NCBI RefSeq assembly: GCF_027364955.1
Contig: NZ_DAHXOI010000017.1
Span: 1-49,882 of the forward strand
Origin: Ferrimicrobium sp.
GTDB lineage: Bacteria > Actinomycetota > Acidimicrobiia > Acidimicrobiales > Acidimicrobiaceae
Length of the DNA stretch: 49,882 nt
Reading direction: 5' to 3'
Position numbers and translations under genes: made by a program. Positions 17,231-27,517 of the stretch are shown in pieces (the stretch's first letter is position 1; each line of letters opens with the position of its first letter). The notes under the pieces are model-generated. The model saw only the letters and a program-made list of their open reading frames with translations. It ran no database searches and was not told the DNA's origin.

Positions 17231-17433
17231 CAGCTTTGCTCCCTTCAGTCTTCACCGTTACACGACTTCGCAGCAGCGGTGACAATGGTGCCTGTTGGCC
17301 ACATGTTCCAATTCCTGCTGCACCCGATTGCGGGGAGATTCGACGTTCATCCGATCCGGATTTCCAAGCGACCGACCATTGGCCAGGTTTGATCGACACA
17401 TACAACAAACGGGCATCTGCAGTCGACCAAGGC
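17231..17433. other. 203-bp gap between the two chromate transporter genes
   Basis: Paired short CHR genes are normally adjacent or overlapping, but here 203 bp separate them. I see no ORF with clear coding character and no obvious terminator. It could be a decayed insertion or an untranslated spacer with its own promoter. Confidence 0.4.
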
Positions 17434-17997
17434 TTAACGAAAGAGCAGGGCACCGATCACCCCGCTTCCAAGGATCATCGCCCAATAGGGAGCTTTCCAC
17501 TTCAAGGCAATCGCGAGGACCAAGACCGCGAGGACCGCTTCCTCCCATGAGGTGATAATCGTCCTCCCGAGAAGGAAGGAGACCCCAGCGATGAGTCCGG
17601 TCACCGCCGCCAACGTCACGACCATAACGTTCTTGACCGACGGTATCTTCTTGAGGCGCGGATACAAGTGGGTTAGCGCCGCGATGATGACCAAGGAGGG
17701 GATAAAAACTGCAATGGTCGCCACGGCTGCACCGACGATCCCATCCACTCGTTCACCAATAAACGTCGCTGATATGGCAACTGGGCCGGGAGTGATCTGC
17801 CCCATGGCGATCGCTTGATCGAAGGGGCCTATCTTCAACCAATGATGAGCGAGAACAGCCGAGCGCATCAACGGTATCATCCCGAAACCTCCCCCAAAGG
17901 CGAGGGCCCCTATCCACAGAAACGTTACAAAAAGATCAATCGCGACGAACAAGCGTGCCTCCTTTGGAGCAGTATTCTGAGCACCAGCATCTACCAC
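17434..17997 (-). CDS. Chromate transporter, half-size CHR subunit (first of the pair)
   Basis: The 187-residue membrane protein carries FLWIGALAFGGGFGMIPLMRSAVL (about 29-52) and ITPGPVAISATFIGERVDG (about 68-86), the two signature blocks of CHR proteins. It is the upstream member of the leftward pair. The C-terminus (KWKAPYWAMILGSGVIGALLF) ends in a helix as usual. Chromate efflux would suit a metal-rich acidic habitat. Confidence 0.88.
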   Translation of the reverse strand: MVDAGAQNTAPKEARLFVAIDLFVTFLWIGALAFGGGFGMIPLMRSAVLAHHWLKIGPFDQAIAMGQITPGPVAISATFIGERVDGIVGAAVATIAVFIPSLVIIAALTHLYPRLKKIPSVKNVMVVTLAAVTGLIAGVSFLLGRTIITSWEEAVLAVLVLAIALKWKAPYWAMILGSGVIGALLFR

Positions 17998-18477
17998 TTC
18001 TAGCAGCTACGCTTGCCCGGACAGCACCAAGTTGGTGACTCCTTCGATCTTCACACCAGTCACTAACAACCTCGGGCAGATCTCGGCGTCGTCCGCGACG
18101 ACCTTACCAACCGTGGTCTAGTGATTCCTGACTACAGGTTGCATCGTGCCAAACCGGCGATGCCAAGTGAACCTTCAGGTTTCCAATGGCGATACAAAGT
18201 CTCTCGCGATACGCAGGGGATTTCACAACAACGATTTTGCGATCGCCACACTATGCGCACGAGCTGCGCTGCTAGCAAGGAGGTCTATGCAAGGCACTAG
18301 CACTACTTGACATCCGCTCATTCAAGCGCCATGGACATCGCATCGATGCACACCCCGAATGGTTGCACCACCGGTTAGGTAGGTACTCTTCGTCTTGGAG
18401 TGATCACTTTGCTGCGGTGGAGCTTGGGTGCCCCTAGTCATCTCCAACGGTTGGGCACCGCTTGAACGCACGCACCA
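17998..18477. other. 480-bp interval without a recognisable gene
   Basis: No complete gene could be supported. A rightward frame open for about 54 codons (about 18272-18437; product includes FKRHGHRIDAHPEWLHHRLG) looks protein-like but lacks a start codon near any ribosome site, so it may be a remnant. AAGGAGGT at about 18278 precedes a seven-codon ORF with only two bases of spacing. The region separates the chromate pair from the diiron gene. Confidence 0.35.
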
Positions 18478-19278
18478 CTAACGGAGCGCTGTTGCTTTCG
18501 TACCGTGGCGCGCAGCGGTCTCGAGCAAAGTGAGCCCTCCAAGACCTGGCAGTCGCGAAAATTTCCGATCTACCCTTTGTGCGGCTACCAGACCTTCTTC
18601 ATCACCGAACAGATAGGAGGCCATATGAGCGACTTCGCTGTTAGAGACGACTCCACTACCTACCGGAGCCCAGAACTTGGTGAGGGCGAATCGAGCCAGA
18701 CGCTGGGCGCGCCTACTCTTCGAGAGGCGTCTCCGCGCCTCACCCTCATAGAAATCGAGATGTCTACCCTCCTGCTTCATAACCCGACGAACGAGTTCAG
18801 AGAGCTCCGGGTGCTGGGCTTTGGCGATCATTCTTGCGTACGCCGCCTGAGCAGTCAACTCATTGATCGCACCCCAACACATCTGAATTGCGACAAAATC
18901 GTCTGCGATCAACGAACCAATATTGAAGGTTAATAGTCGTACTTCATCACGCCATTTTCGCTCACGACGAAGGTCCTGAGCTGATTCTTTTGACCCGGGC
19001 AATCGGTGCAGTTCGAGCACTTGACCGAGTGCTTCACCATGCCAAAACTCCTCGTAGTTCCAACAGGCGAGGAAGGCAGTGATATCAGGATCGCGATGAG
19101 CACTCGTGGCCAAGATCTCCCGTAGATAACAGATCGTATGACTCTCAACATCGCACATATAACGGAGACAACGGAGCGTCTCTGGTGCTAACGGTTGCGT
19201 CTCGAAGGAGCTAAAATCGATTCCCTCAAGATCGACTCGAGCCGAACGCCCGATAATAGAATGACTAGATACTGGCAT
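18478..19278 (-). CDS. Ferritin-like diiron protein, acyl-ACP desaturase-like
   Basis: The 266-residue protein has the full diiron ligand set: Glu45, Glu77-x-x-His80 (EEFWHGEAL), Glu140 and Glu170-x-x-His173 (QEGRHLDFY). The E...ExxH...E...ExxH order is that of ferritin-like oxygenases and soluble acyl-ACP desaturases. The helical spacing of about 30 residues fits a four-helix bundle. It may desaturate fatty acyl-ACP or oxidise another substrate, but the sequence does not decide between these. AAGGA five bases before the ATG at 19278 supports this start over the ATG at 19296. It stands alone and is transcribed leftward. Confidence 0.8.
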   Translation of the reverse strand: MPVSSHSIIGRSARVDLEGIDFSSFETQPLAPETLRCLRYMCDVESHTICYLREILATSAHRDPDITAFLACWNYEEFWHGEALGQVLELHRLPGSKESAQDLRRERKWRDEVRLLTFNIGSLIADDFVAIQMCWGAINELTAQAAYARMIAKAQHPELSELVRRVMKQEGRHLDFYEGEARRRLSKSRRAQRLARFALTKFWAPVGSGVVSNSEVAHMASYLFGDEEGLVAAQRVDRKFSRLPGLGGLTLLETAARHGTKATALR

Positions 19279-19333
19279 ATCATTCCTTCGTTCCACGAGC
19301 GGTCTCTGGATGTTGGGCCCATAGGGAACGGTT

Positions 19334-19362
19334 GTTCGTTACCTTGCCTCCAGAGAACGAAC
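19334..19362. promoter_or_regulatory. Inverted repeat upstream of the diiron protein gene
   Basis: GTTCGTT (19334-19340) and AACGAAC (19356-19362) form a 7-bp inverted repeat with a 15-bp spacer, 56 bp upstream of the ATG. Size and place suit a dimeric regulator's operator, but no cognate regulator is evident nearby. Confidence 0.35.
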
Positions 19363-19459
19363 GGTAAACAGCCCGGTGTTGCTTACCCTATCTATCATGC
19401 GGCTAGTGCCCTATCGAGCTCGATGATCGATTGCTATACGGGAAGCTACTGATGGAGGC

Positions 19460-20236
19460 TCAGTGATAAGGTCTCTCCTCTTCCTCAGTCAACAGTAGCT
19501 TGCGAATCGAATCAATCTCATCATCTGTGATTCCATGGGCCCGCAACCACTCCTCGGTCGAGCCAGCTAAACCTCGAATCCGCTCCAGCAATGCGAGGAT
19601 CGTCTCTGGATTGGACGAAAACAGCACTGCAGGGATCTGCTGTATGACCTCGAGCTCTTGCGGCCGTGTGCTTCGCATGCGATCAAACCATTCCTTGGTC
19701 GCCCTATCCGTCAACTGATAGTCCCGTGCGATACTCTCATCTGGTACGCCAAGGAGGTCCAGCAGCAAGGCTGCAATCAGTCCGGTCCGATCCTTGCCAG
19801 CAACGCAGTGGAAGACGAGCGGGTAGCTCGTAGGAAGCGCAAAGAGGTGGAAACTCGCTACAATAGCATCCGCACCGCGGTCCAACAGATGCTCATAGCG
19901 AGTATTGATGTACGTTTGGTCATCCACACTGGGACTGCGCACACCAACCACGTCCTCTACTAACGAGAGATGGGCATAGGTGACTGGTGACGGGTACTCG
20001 TCAACGGGAAAACGACCGAGTCGGTCAACCTCTTCACTGCTACGCAGGTCGATCACGGTATGGAGACCAAGCGCACCGAGGCGATCGACATCAGAGCCTG
20101 TCAACTGCGCTAAGTTGTCAGAACGATACACCAGACCGGAGCGAACACGTCGCTCGGTAATGGTTGGGTAACCGCCAAGGTCACGAAAGTTCAATGGACC
20201 CTGTAACTGGATCCGAGGATCGAGTTCTCCCATCAT
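19460..20236 (-). CDS. Tyrosine/serine protein phosphatase (Y_phosphatase3 type)
   Basis: The protein has about 258 residues. N-terminal NFRDLGGYPT and the active-site loop HCVAGKDRTG (Cys and Arg five residues apart) identify the bacterial PTP family related to IphP and mycobacterial PtpB. It also has VIDLRSSEEVDRLG ahead of the loop. It removes phosphate from proteins or phosphoinositides; the substrate is unknown. AAGGAG five bases before the first ATG of an ATGATG pair (20236) sets the start, and an upstream in-frame codon at 20287 has no such site. It lies 101 bp downstream of gyrA on the same strand. Confidence 0.85.
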   Translation of the reverse strand: MMGELDPRIQLQGPLNFRDLGGYPTITERRVRSGLVYRSDNLAQLTGSDVDRLGALGLHTVIDLRSSEEVDRLGRFPVDEYPSPVTYAHLSLVEDVVGVRSPSVDDQTYINTRYEHLLDRGADAIVASFHLFALPTSYPLVFHCVAGKDRTGLIAALLLDLLGVPDESIARDYQLTDRATKEWFDRMRSTRPQELEVIQQIPAVLFSSNPETILALLERIRGLAGSTEEWLRAHGITDDEIDSIRKLLLTEEEERPYH

Positions 20237-20337
20237 CTTCGCTCCTTGTGTCTCTCTATCGCCGTCCTCGCCTGGCTTACTACCCACACGTGCTCGCAGC
20301 TTGGCCAGGAACCCGGTGGTACGTTCAAGGTGCGAAC

Positions 20338-22797
20338 CTAGGTCTCATCCTCTATCTCTGAATCCTGCACAACCCCTACCGAAGAGATCACCTCGGAGCC
20401 CTGGAGGGTCATTAACTTGACCCCGGTAGCGATTTTTCCTTGCGCGGAGATCGATTTCGCCCGTACTCGAATTGTCTGTCCATTAGAGCTCACGATAATC
20501 AGCTGTTCGTCCTTGGATACGAATTCCGCTGCGACGAGATGGCCCTTCTGGGCCGTCAGCTTCATCCCGTGGACACCAGCGCCACCACGCTTCTGTGCGG
20601 AGAAATAGTGAGGACTGATGCGTTTGCCATAGCCGTTGGAGGTGACCAGGACTACTTCACGATCGTCATCAATCATGTCTCCCCCGATCACCCGATCATT
20701 AGGTCGCATACGCATCGCTTTAACCCCAGCTGTCGCGCGTCCAGTCGATCTCACCTCTTCAATGGAGAAGCGGATCACCATCCCGTCCTTCGAGAAGATC
20801 ATGGCCTCCTGTTCGGCGTGGGCCGTCATCACCTTGACGAGGCTATCGCTTTCACGTAGATCAATCGCTATCAATCCATCGCGTCGCGACCGAGCATACT
20901 CGGGCATGGGTGTCCGCTTAATCATCCCCTGTTCAGTGATGAACACAAGGTCGGTCATCTCCGGAAAATCCTTTGTTCCCATCACCGCGGCGATGGATTC
21001 CCCATCCTGGAGAGGGATCAGATTGACCATTGCTGTCCCACGAGCGCTGCGCTCAAGCCTTGGAAGCTCGTAGCCACGGAGCTGATAGACCTTACCTCTC
21101 GATGAAAAGATAAGAATCTTCGAGAGCATGGAGGAAGGAATGAGGTGGCTGATACCATCCTCCTCCTTCACCTTGGCACCAACCACTCCTCGGCCTCCGC
21201 GGTTTTGCGCACGAAACGAGGCCTCCGGCACCGCCTTGATGTACCCCGATCGAGAGATCATCACCACCAAGTTCTCATCTTCGATCAGGTCCTCTGCTGA
21301 GAATTCACCTGGGTCGATGACAAACTGCGATCGCCGCGGCTGCTCATAGGGTTGCGACGCTTCGACCAACTCCTCCTTGACGATCGTATCAAGACGCACC
21401 CGATCACCGAGGATGGCCTCTAAATCAGCGATCGACAGGTGGAGTTGTACCGACTCCTCCTCAAGTTCGGACCGGCCCAGGCGAGTCAATCGCCCGAGTG
21501 TCATATCGAGGATGTGGTTAGCCTGCAGCTCGGAGAAGTCGAATGGGCTCGCCATCAACACCTCACGAGCCTCTCGACGGTCCGCTGATCCTCGAATTGC
21601 TTGAATCACCGCATCGAGTTGATCGATGCAGCGTAACAATCCATCGACGATGTGGAGCCGCTCGCGTGCCTTTCGCAGTCGATACTCCGACCGGCGTGTC
21701 ACTACTTCACGCTGATGATCGATGTACACCTGAATCGCTTGGAGCAGGTTGAGCGTTCGCGGGACACCATCGACGATGGCGAGCATATTGATCGCAAAAC
21801 TCGATTGCAATGGGGTGAGCTTATAGAGATTATTGAGGACTACATTTGGGTTCGCATCGCGCTTGAGCTCAATCACAAAACGACTCTCTCGCCCGGAGGA
21901 GTAGTTCTGAACATCGGAGATACCATCGATCAGCTTGTCCTCGACGAGCTTCTTGATGCGCTCAGCGATCTGCTCGAAGGAGGTCTGGAATGGGATATCG
22001 GTTACGACAATCTGTGAACGATTCTTTACCTCCTCAATCTCTGCTACCGCTCGAAGGCGAACCGACCCTCTTCCTGTTCGATAGGCTGCCACAATACCCT
22101 CGCGTCCAAGTATCTGACCACCTGTAGGAAAGTCAGGTCCCGGCACGATGCTTAAAAGATCGTCAACCACCGCATCTGGATGGTCAATCACATAGATCAC
22201 TGCCTGCACGACTTCGGCCAAGTTGTGCGACGGAATCTGTGTCGCCATTCCAACCGCGATCCCTTGCGACCCATTCACGAGGAGGTTGGGGAACCTCGCT
22301 GGAAGCACGGAGGGCTCAACGGATTGGGAGTCGTAGTTCGGTACGAAGTCAACCGTCTCCTCGTCGATGCTGGCTAGCATCTGGAGTGCGATCGGAGCTA
22401 ATCGACATTCGGTATAGCGGGAAGCAGCGGGTCCTGTCGAGGGATCAGGGGCTCCAAAATTACCGTGTCCATCGATCAGTGGATGGAGTAACGAGAAGTC
22501 CTGTACCATACGAGCCAAGGCATCGTAGATCGCTGCGTCACCATGGGGGTGAAACTTACCCATCACATCGCCAACAACCTTGGCGCACTTGACGTGTGGT
22601 CGATCAGGTCGATAACCGTTATCAAACATGGAGTAGAGGATCCGTCGGTGAACCGGCTTCAGACCGTCACGGGCATCGGGCAACGCACGCGAAATGATGA
22701 CCGACATGGAGTATTCAAGGAACGAACGCTCCATCTCCTCCTGTAACTCTACTAATTGAACTTGAGTGGATTCGAAACCCTCTGGATCCTCTGGCAT
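20338..22797 (-). CDS. gyrA: DNA gyrase subunit A
   Basis: The 819-residue subunit contains catalytic Tyr128 (SRYTE) and the breakage-reunion domain from about 35 to 500. Its C-terminal beta-pinwheel carries a GyrA box QNRGGRG at 531-537, where the usual form is QRRGGRG. The quinolone-determining segment reads HPHGDAAIYDAL, with Ala88 at the E. coli Ser83 position and Asp92 at Asp87. It supercoils DNA with GyrB. AAGGAG precedes the ATG by four bases, and it follows gyrB after eight bases, so the two are one operon. Confidence 0.98.
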   Translation of the reverse strand: MPEDPEGFESTQVQLVELQEEMERSFLEYSMSVIISRALPDARDGLKPVHRRILYSMFDNGYRPDRPHVKCAKVVGDVMGKFHPHGDAAIYDALARMVQDFSLLHPLIDGHGNFGAPDPSTGPAASRYTECRLAPIALQMLASIDEETVDFVPNYDSQSVEPSVLPARFPNLLVNGSQGIAVGMATQIPSHNLAEVVQAVIYVIDHPDAVVDDLLSIVPGPDFPTGGQILGREGIVAAYRTGRGSVRLRAVAEIEEVKNRSQIVVTDIPFQTSFEQIAERIKKLVEDKLIDGISDVQNYSSGRESRFVIELKRDANPNVVLNNLYKLTPLQSSFAINMLAIVDGVPRTLNLLQAIQVYIDHQREVVTRRSEYRLRKARERLHIVDGLLRCIDQLDAVIQAIRGSADRREAREVLMASPFDFSELQANHILDMTLGRLTRLGRSELEEESVQLHLSIADLEAILGDRVRLDTIVKEELVEASQPYEQPRRSQFVIDPGEFSAEDLIEDENLVVMISRSGYIKAVPEASFRAQNRGGRGVVGAKVKEEDGISHLIPSSMLSKILIFSSRGKVYQLRGYELPRLERSARGTAMVNLIPLQDGESIAAVMGTKDFPEMTDLVFITEQGMIKRTPMPEYARSRRDGLIAIDLRESDSLVKVMTAHAEQEAMIFSKDGMVIRFSIEEVRSTGRATAGVKAMRMRPNDRVIGGDMIDDDREVVLVTSNGYGKRISPHYFSAQKRGGAGVHGMKLTAQKGHLVAAEFVSKDEQLIIVSSNGQTIRVRAKSISAQGKIATGVKLMTLQGSEVISSVGVVQDSEIEDET

Positions 22798-22805
22798 ACC
22801 GCTCC

Positions 22806-24743
<1,938 letters not shown>

Positions 24744-24814
24744 TCACTTCTTCAACTTGCACGACTGTCTAGTCAAGAAAAATCGCTTGTAATCATTCTA
24801 CTAGGTGAGGGGCG

Positions 24815-25135
24815 TCAAGGTGCCTTTTGAACAGCAACGATACGCACTTGTCCACCGAAACCATGGCCTTCTAGTTGTGTCGCCAACTGCGAGGATCGCA
24901 GTTTCACTAGTGGCACTATTTCCTTTGTTGTCGTGACTAGAATATCTCCTTTTCTTCCTAGGTCGATAGCGATACTCTGAGCTACATCGGCGCCGAATAA
25001 ACCCTCAAGAATACTCTGAACCTCGACCAACTTAGCAGGATCGATGAGTTGTAAGTCGTCTACTACCGCTAGAAGAACGGCTCGAATCGAAGCAGGGTTC
25101 TTTGCCTGCCTGTGGTTAATGGGCGTGAGATACAA
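24815..25135 (-). CDS. DciA-like (DUF721) replication protein, short form
   Basis: A small protein of about 106 residues sits between recF and gyrB, the place of the DUF721/DciA gene in actinobacteria. DciA proteins help load the replicative helicase. The sequence (VEVQSILEGLFGADVAQSIAIDLGRKGDILVTTTKEIVPLVKL) has the general DUF721 pattern of a hydrophobic core, then G-D-hydrophobic repeats. Similarity is weak and position is the main argument. The TTG at 25135 is chosen because AGGAGG lies five bases upstream; GTG at 25138 is the alternative. It overlaps the end of recF by 20 bp. Confidence 0.6.
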   Translation of the reverse strand: MYLTPINHRQAKNPASIRAVLLAVVDDLQLIDPAKLVEVQSILEGLFGADVAQSIAIDLGRKGDILVTTTKEIVPLVKLRSSQLATQLEGHGFGGQVRIVAVQKAP

Positions 25136-26177
25136 CACTCCCTCCTTGTATGTCAAAGACGGTCCATCCATCAGCATCGGCCAACCTGTCAGTGGTTGTG
25201 GCGAACGTCTGATAGTGCCCAACCAGATCGAGCAACCTCGCTGATCTGTGCTGATCAAATTCGGCGAAGACGTCGTCGAGTATGAGAATTGGCGACTCAC
25301 CAATCTCTCGCTCCAACAACTGCGCACTCCCTATCCGTAGCGCGATAGCAAGCGAGCGAATCTGACCCTGGGATGCCGTTGATTTCGCCTGGAGTCCGTT
25401 GAGTTCGATTGAGAAGTCGTCACGATGGAAACCAACACTTGTTGTTCCCTTTCGAAGATCTTCGGATCGAGCCTCTATGAGATCCTGGAGGGGTTCGTTC
25501 TTCCAACTCCTTACATAATGAAAATCTAGATCCTCGCTGGTACCCGAAATATTAGCATTAAAACCCGCTACCATCGTGCACAGAAAACCCAACATCCGTT
25601 CTCGCTCATCTGCGATGATTGTTGACGATTTTGCCAGTTCTTGATCGAAGAAATCGAGGCTTACCATGTCGGGTTGACTCGACCTAATAAGATTCTGTCG
25701 TTGCTTTAGGATTTTGTTCGCTCTTAATAATGTCCGTTGCATCGCTTGACTCGATCGCGCCAGAATGCTATCTAAATACTCTCGCCGTACTGTCGGGAGA
25801 CCGACGACGAGATCGCGGTCCTCAGGTACGAAACTGACCACTGGAAACATCGCTCCAAGCTGAGCGATTCTCACCCGTTGATCATCGAGCAGAACGCGCT
25901 CGCGTTGTTGGGAACTGCCAACCATAATGACCTGATGGGGTAGGTGGTCTGCGACCTTCACTAGGGCACGCGTTCGCCAATACTCGCTACCTCGTTGGAG
26001 GAAGCTTTGATTATCGAAGGTGCGAAAGGAACGACCGTTGAGCGCTACCACTACCGCCTCAGCTACACTCGTCTTGCCTGCTCCGTTCGGCCCAACGAGT
26101 AAGTTCCTCTGGGCAAAGTTGAGTTCAGTGAAGGAGAGGTTACGAAAGTGCTCGATCGCTACACTCAGTACCTTCAC
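25116..26177 (-). CDS. recF: DNA replication and repair protein RecF
   Basis: The 353-residue SMC-like ATPase has Walker A GPNGAGKT (29-36), the ABC signature region TASQGQIRSLAIALRIG (about 262-278) and Walker B PILILDDVFAEFD (about 291-303). It loads RecA at gaps on single-stranded DNA. The order dnaA, dnaN, recF, then a DUF721 gene and gyrB is the classic actinobacterial arrangement. Only three bases separate it from the dnaN stop, so they are co-transcribed. Confidence 0.96.
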   Translation of the reverse strand: MKVLSVAIEHFRNLSFTELNFAQRNLLVGPNGAGKTSVAEAVVVALNGRSFRTFDNQSFLQRGSEYWRTRALVKVADHLPHQVIMVGSSQQRERVLLDDQRVRIAQLGAMFPVVSFVPEDRDLVVGLPTVRREYLDSILARSSQAMQRTLLRANKILKQRQNLIRSSQPDMVSLDFFDQELAKSSTIIADERERMLGFLCTMVAGFNANISGTSEDLDFHYVRSWKNEPLQDLIEARSEDLRKGTTSVGFHRDDFSIELNGLQAKSTASQGQIRSLAIALRIGSAQLLEREIGESPILILDDVFAEFDQHRSARLLDLVGHYQTFATTTDRLADADGWTVFDIQGGSVVSHAH

Positions 26178-26180
26178 GAC

Positions 26181-27287
26181 TTACTTTTGTACGATAGGCA
26201 TTAAGAGGTAAATGAATGATCGGGAATCGGAGTTGGTAATGCTAGCGGCGCGATTCGACTCGAGAAACTCGAAACGAACCACTTCCGACTCGACTCCGTC
26301 GATACCCTCTGCGAGAAGGTCTGGATCAAAACTGATGGTGAACTCCTCGTCTGAGAAGTTCACATCGATGACCTCATGAACCTGACCGATTTGAGGAATC
26401 TTCACACTCAGCTCGCACGAAGTTCCTGTGATGGTCATCCTGAGCATCGAAGAGTTGCGTGCCTCTTTCGCCATTCGACGTAAGGTTCGTAGCGCAGAGA
26501 TAAGTTGTGACCGATCAGCGAGCATAACCCGCGAGTAGGAAACATCGACTAGTCGTCGATAGTCACGAAATGGTTCATCGATGAGGCGGGTAGCAAGTGT
26601 CGTTGCCCCAACTGAGAAAACCGCCTCTCGTGCACCGATCTTGACGTTGAGCAGTTGATCGGATGCCGAGCTCGAGAGGATGCGTTCAAGCTCGCGCACT
26701 GCTCTCGTGGGGATAACCACCTCGCCATTGTCAGAGTCACTCAACATATTGATGCCGGCGATATCCCGAAGTGCGAGTCGAATCCCATCTGTCGCTACTA
26801 ATCGCAGACCCTCTGGTGATGAAGCAAACAACATGCCTGAATAGATCAGATCTCTGGTATCGTCACGACTGGCAGCGATCGCCACCTGTGAGATGCCGCT
26901 CGCCAACTCAGCGGAGGGTACGGTAACTCCCGCATGATCCTCAACTCCAAGAGGGGGAACTTCGAACTCATTGAGCAAGTTCAATGATACTTCAGCCCGA
27001 CCCGAGCGGAAGGAGACGGTAGCGTCTTCCACGACAATCTCCACGCGATCACCCGGTAACGACTTCATGAGATCGACTGCGAGTGATGCCGGGGTAGTGA
27101 AACGGGTGTCGCCCCCATCAACTGGCACGGTTGCCCGAATCGAAAGATCGCTCTCACGCCCTTCGATCTCTAGTAGACCAGCTGCAACTGTCCAGCGCAG
27201 ACCAGTTATCGACCCTCGAGAACTCAATGCTCTCGAGGCATTGGCGAGAGCCTCGGTGAGCGGCTCACGGTCGGAGATGAATTGCAC
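26181..27287 (-). CDS. dnaN: DNA polymerase III beta subunit (sliding clamp)
   Basis: The 368-residue product has three similar clamp domains. Recognisable parts are the N-terminus (LTEALANASRALSSRGSITGLRW), the central VATDGIRLALRD and the C-terminal IYLLMPIVQK, which matches the usual clamp ending YxLMPxR/K. It forms the ring tethering polymerase III to DNA. An AGGAT site precedes the start, and oriC lies immediately upstream. Confidence 0.97.
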   Translation of the reverse strand: MQFISDREPLTEALANASRALSSRGSITGLRWTVAAGLLEIEGRESDLSIRATVPVDGGDTRFTTPASLAVDLMKSLPGDRVEIVVEDATVSFRSGRAEVSLNLLNEFEVPPLGVEDHAGVTVPSAELASGISQVAIAASRDDTRDLIYSGMLFASSPEGLRLVATDGIRLALRDIAGINMLSDSDNGEVVIPTRAVRELERILSSSASDQLLNVKIGAREAVFSVGATTLATRLIDEPFRDYRRLVDVSYSRVMLADRSQLISALRTLRRMAKEARNSSMLRMTITGTSCELSVKIPQIGQVHEVIDVNFSDEEFTISFDPDLLAEGIDGVESEVVRFEFLESNRAASITNSDSRSFIYLLMPIVQK

Positions 27288-27517
27288 AGGCCATCCTTTC
27301 TAGTTGATATAAAGGTAATAGTAGTAATAGGGGTTCTGGATTGTGGATGAAACTCAATTACCCCTGTTGAGAGGCGGTTTTGTTATACACAGGTTCTCGT
27401 GTGTCATCCACAGCAATGTGGAGAATCCTAGTGCGTCTCCCTTTATAGTGAAGTCCACCATGGTGGGATGTTGAAAACTTCTGGGTTGTGCACACGGCAT
27501 CCACATAGTTATCCACG
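27288..27517. other. oriC: Replication origin oriC (dnaA-dnaN intergenic region)
   Basis: Seven DnaA-box-like 9-mers are present. TTATACACA at 27383-27391 is perfect. TCATCCACA (27404-27412), TGTGGAGAA (27417-27425, reverse), TGTGGATGA (27342-27350, reverse), TTGTGCACA (27486-27494), GCATCCACA (27497-27505) and TTATCCACG (27509-27517) each match closely. Next to the box at 27342 lie a GGGG spacer and five consecutive DnaA-trio motifs, TAA-TAG-TAG-TAA-TAG at 27316-27330, running into A/T-rich DNA. This matches the bacterial basal unwinding layout: box, GC-rich spacer, trios, AT-rich duplex. The unwinding site is therefore on the dnaN side. Confidence 0.88.
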
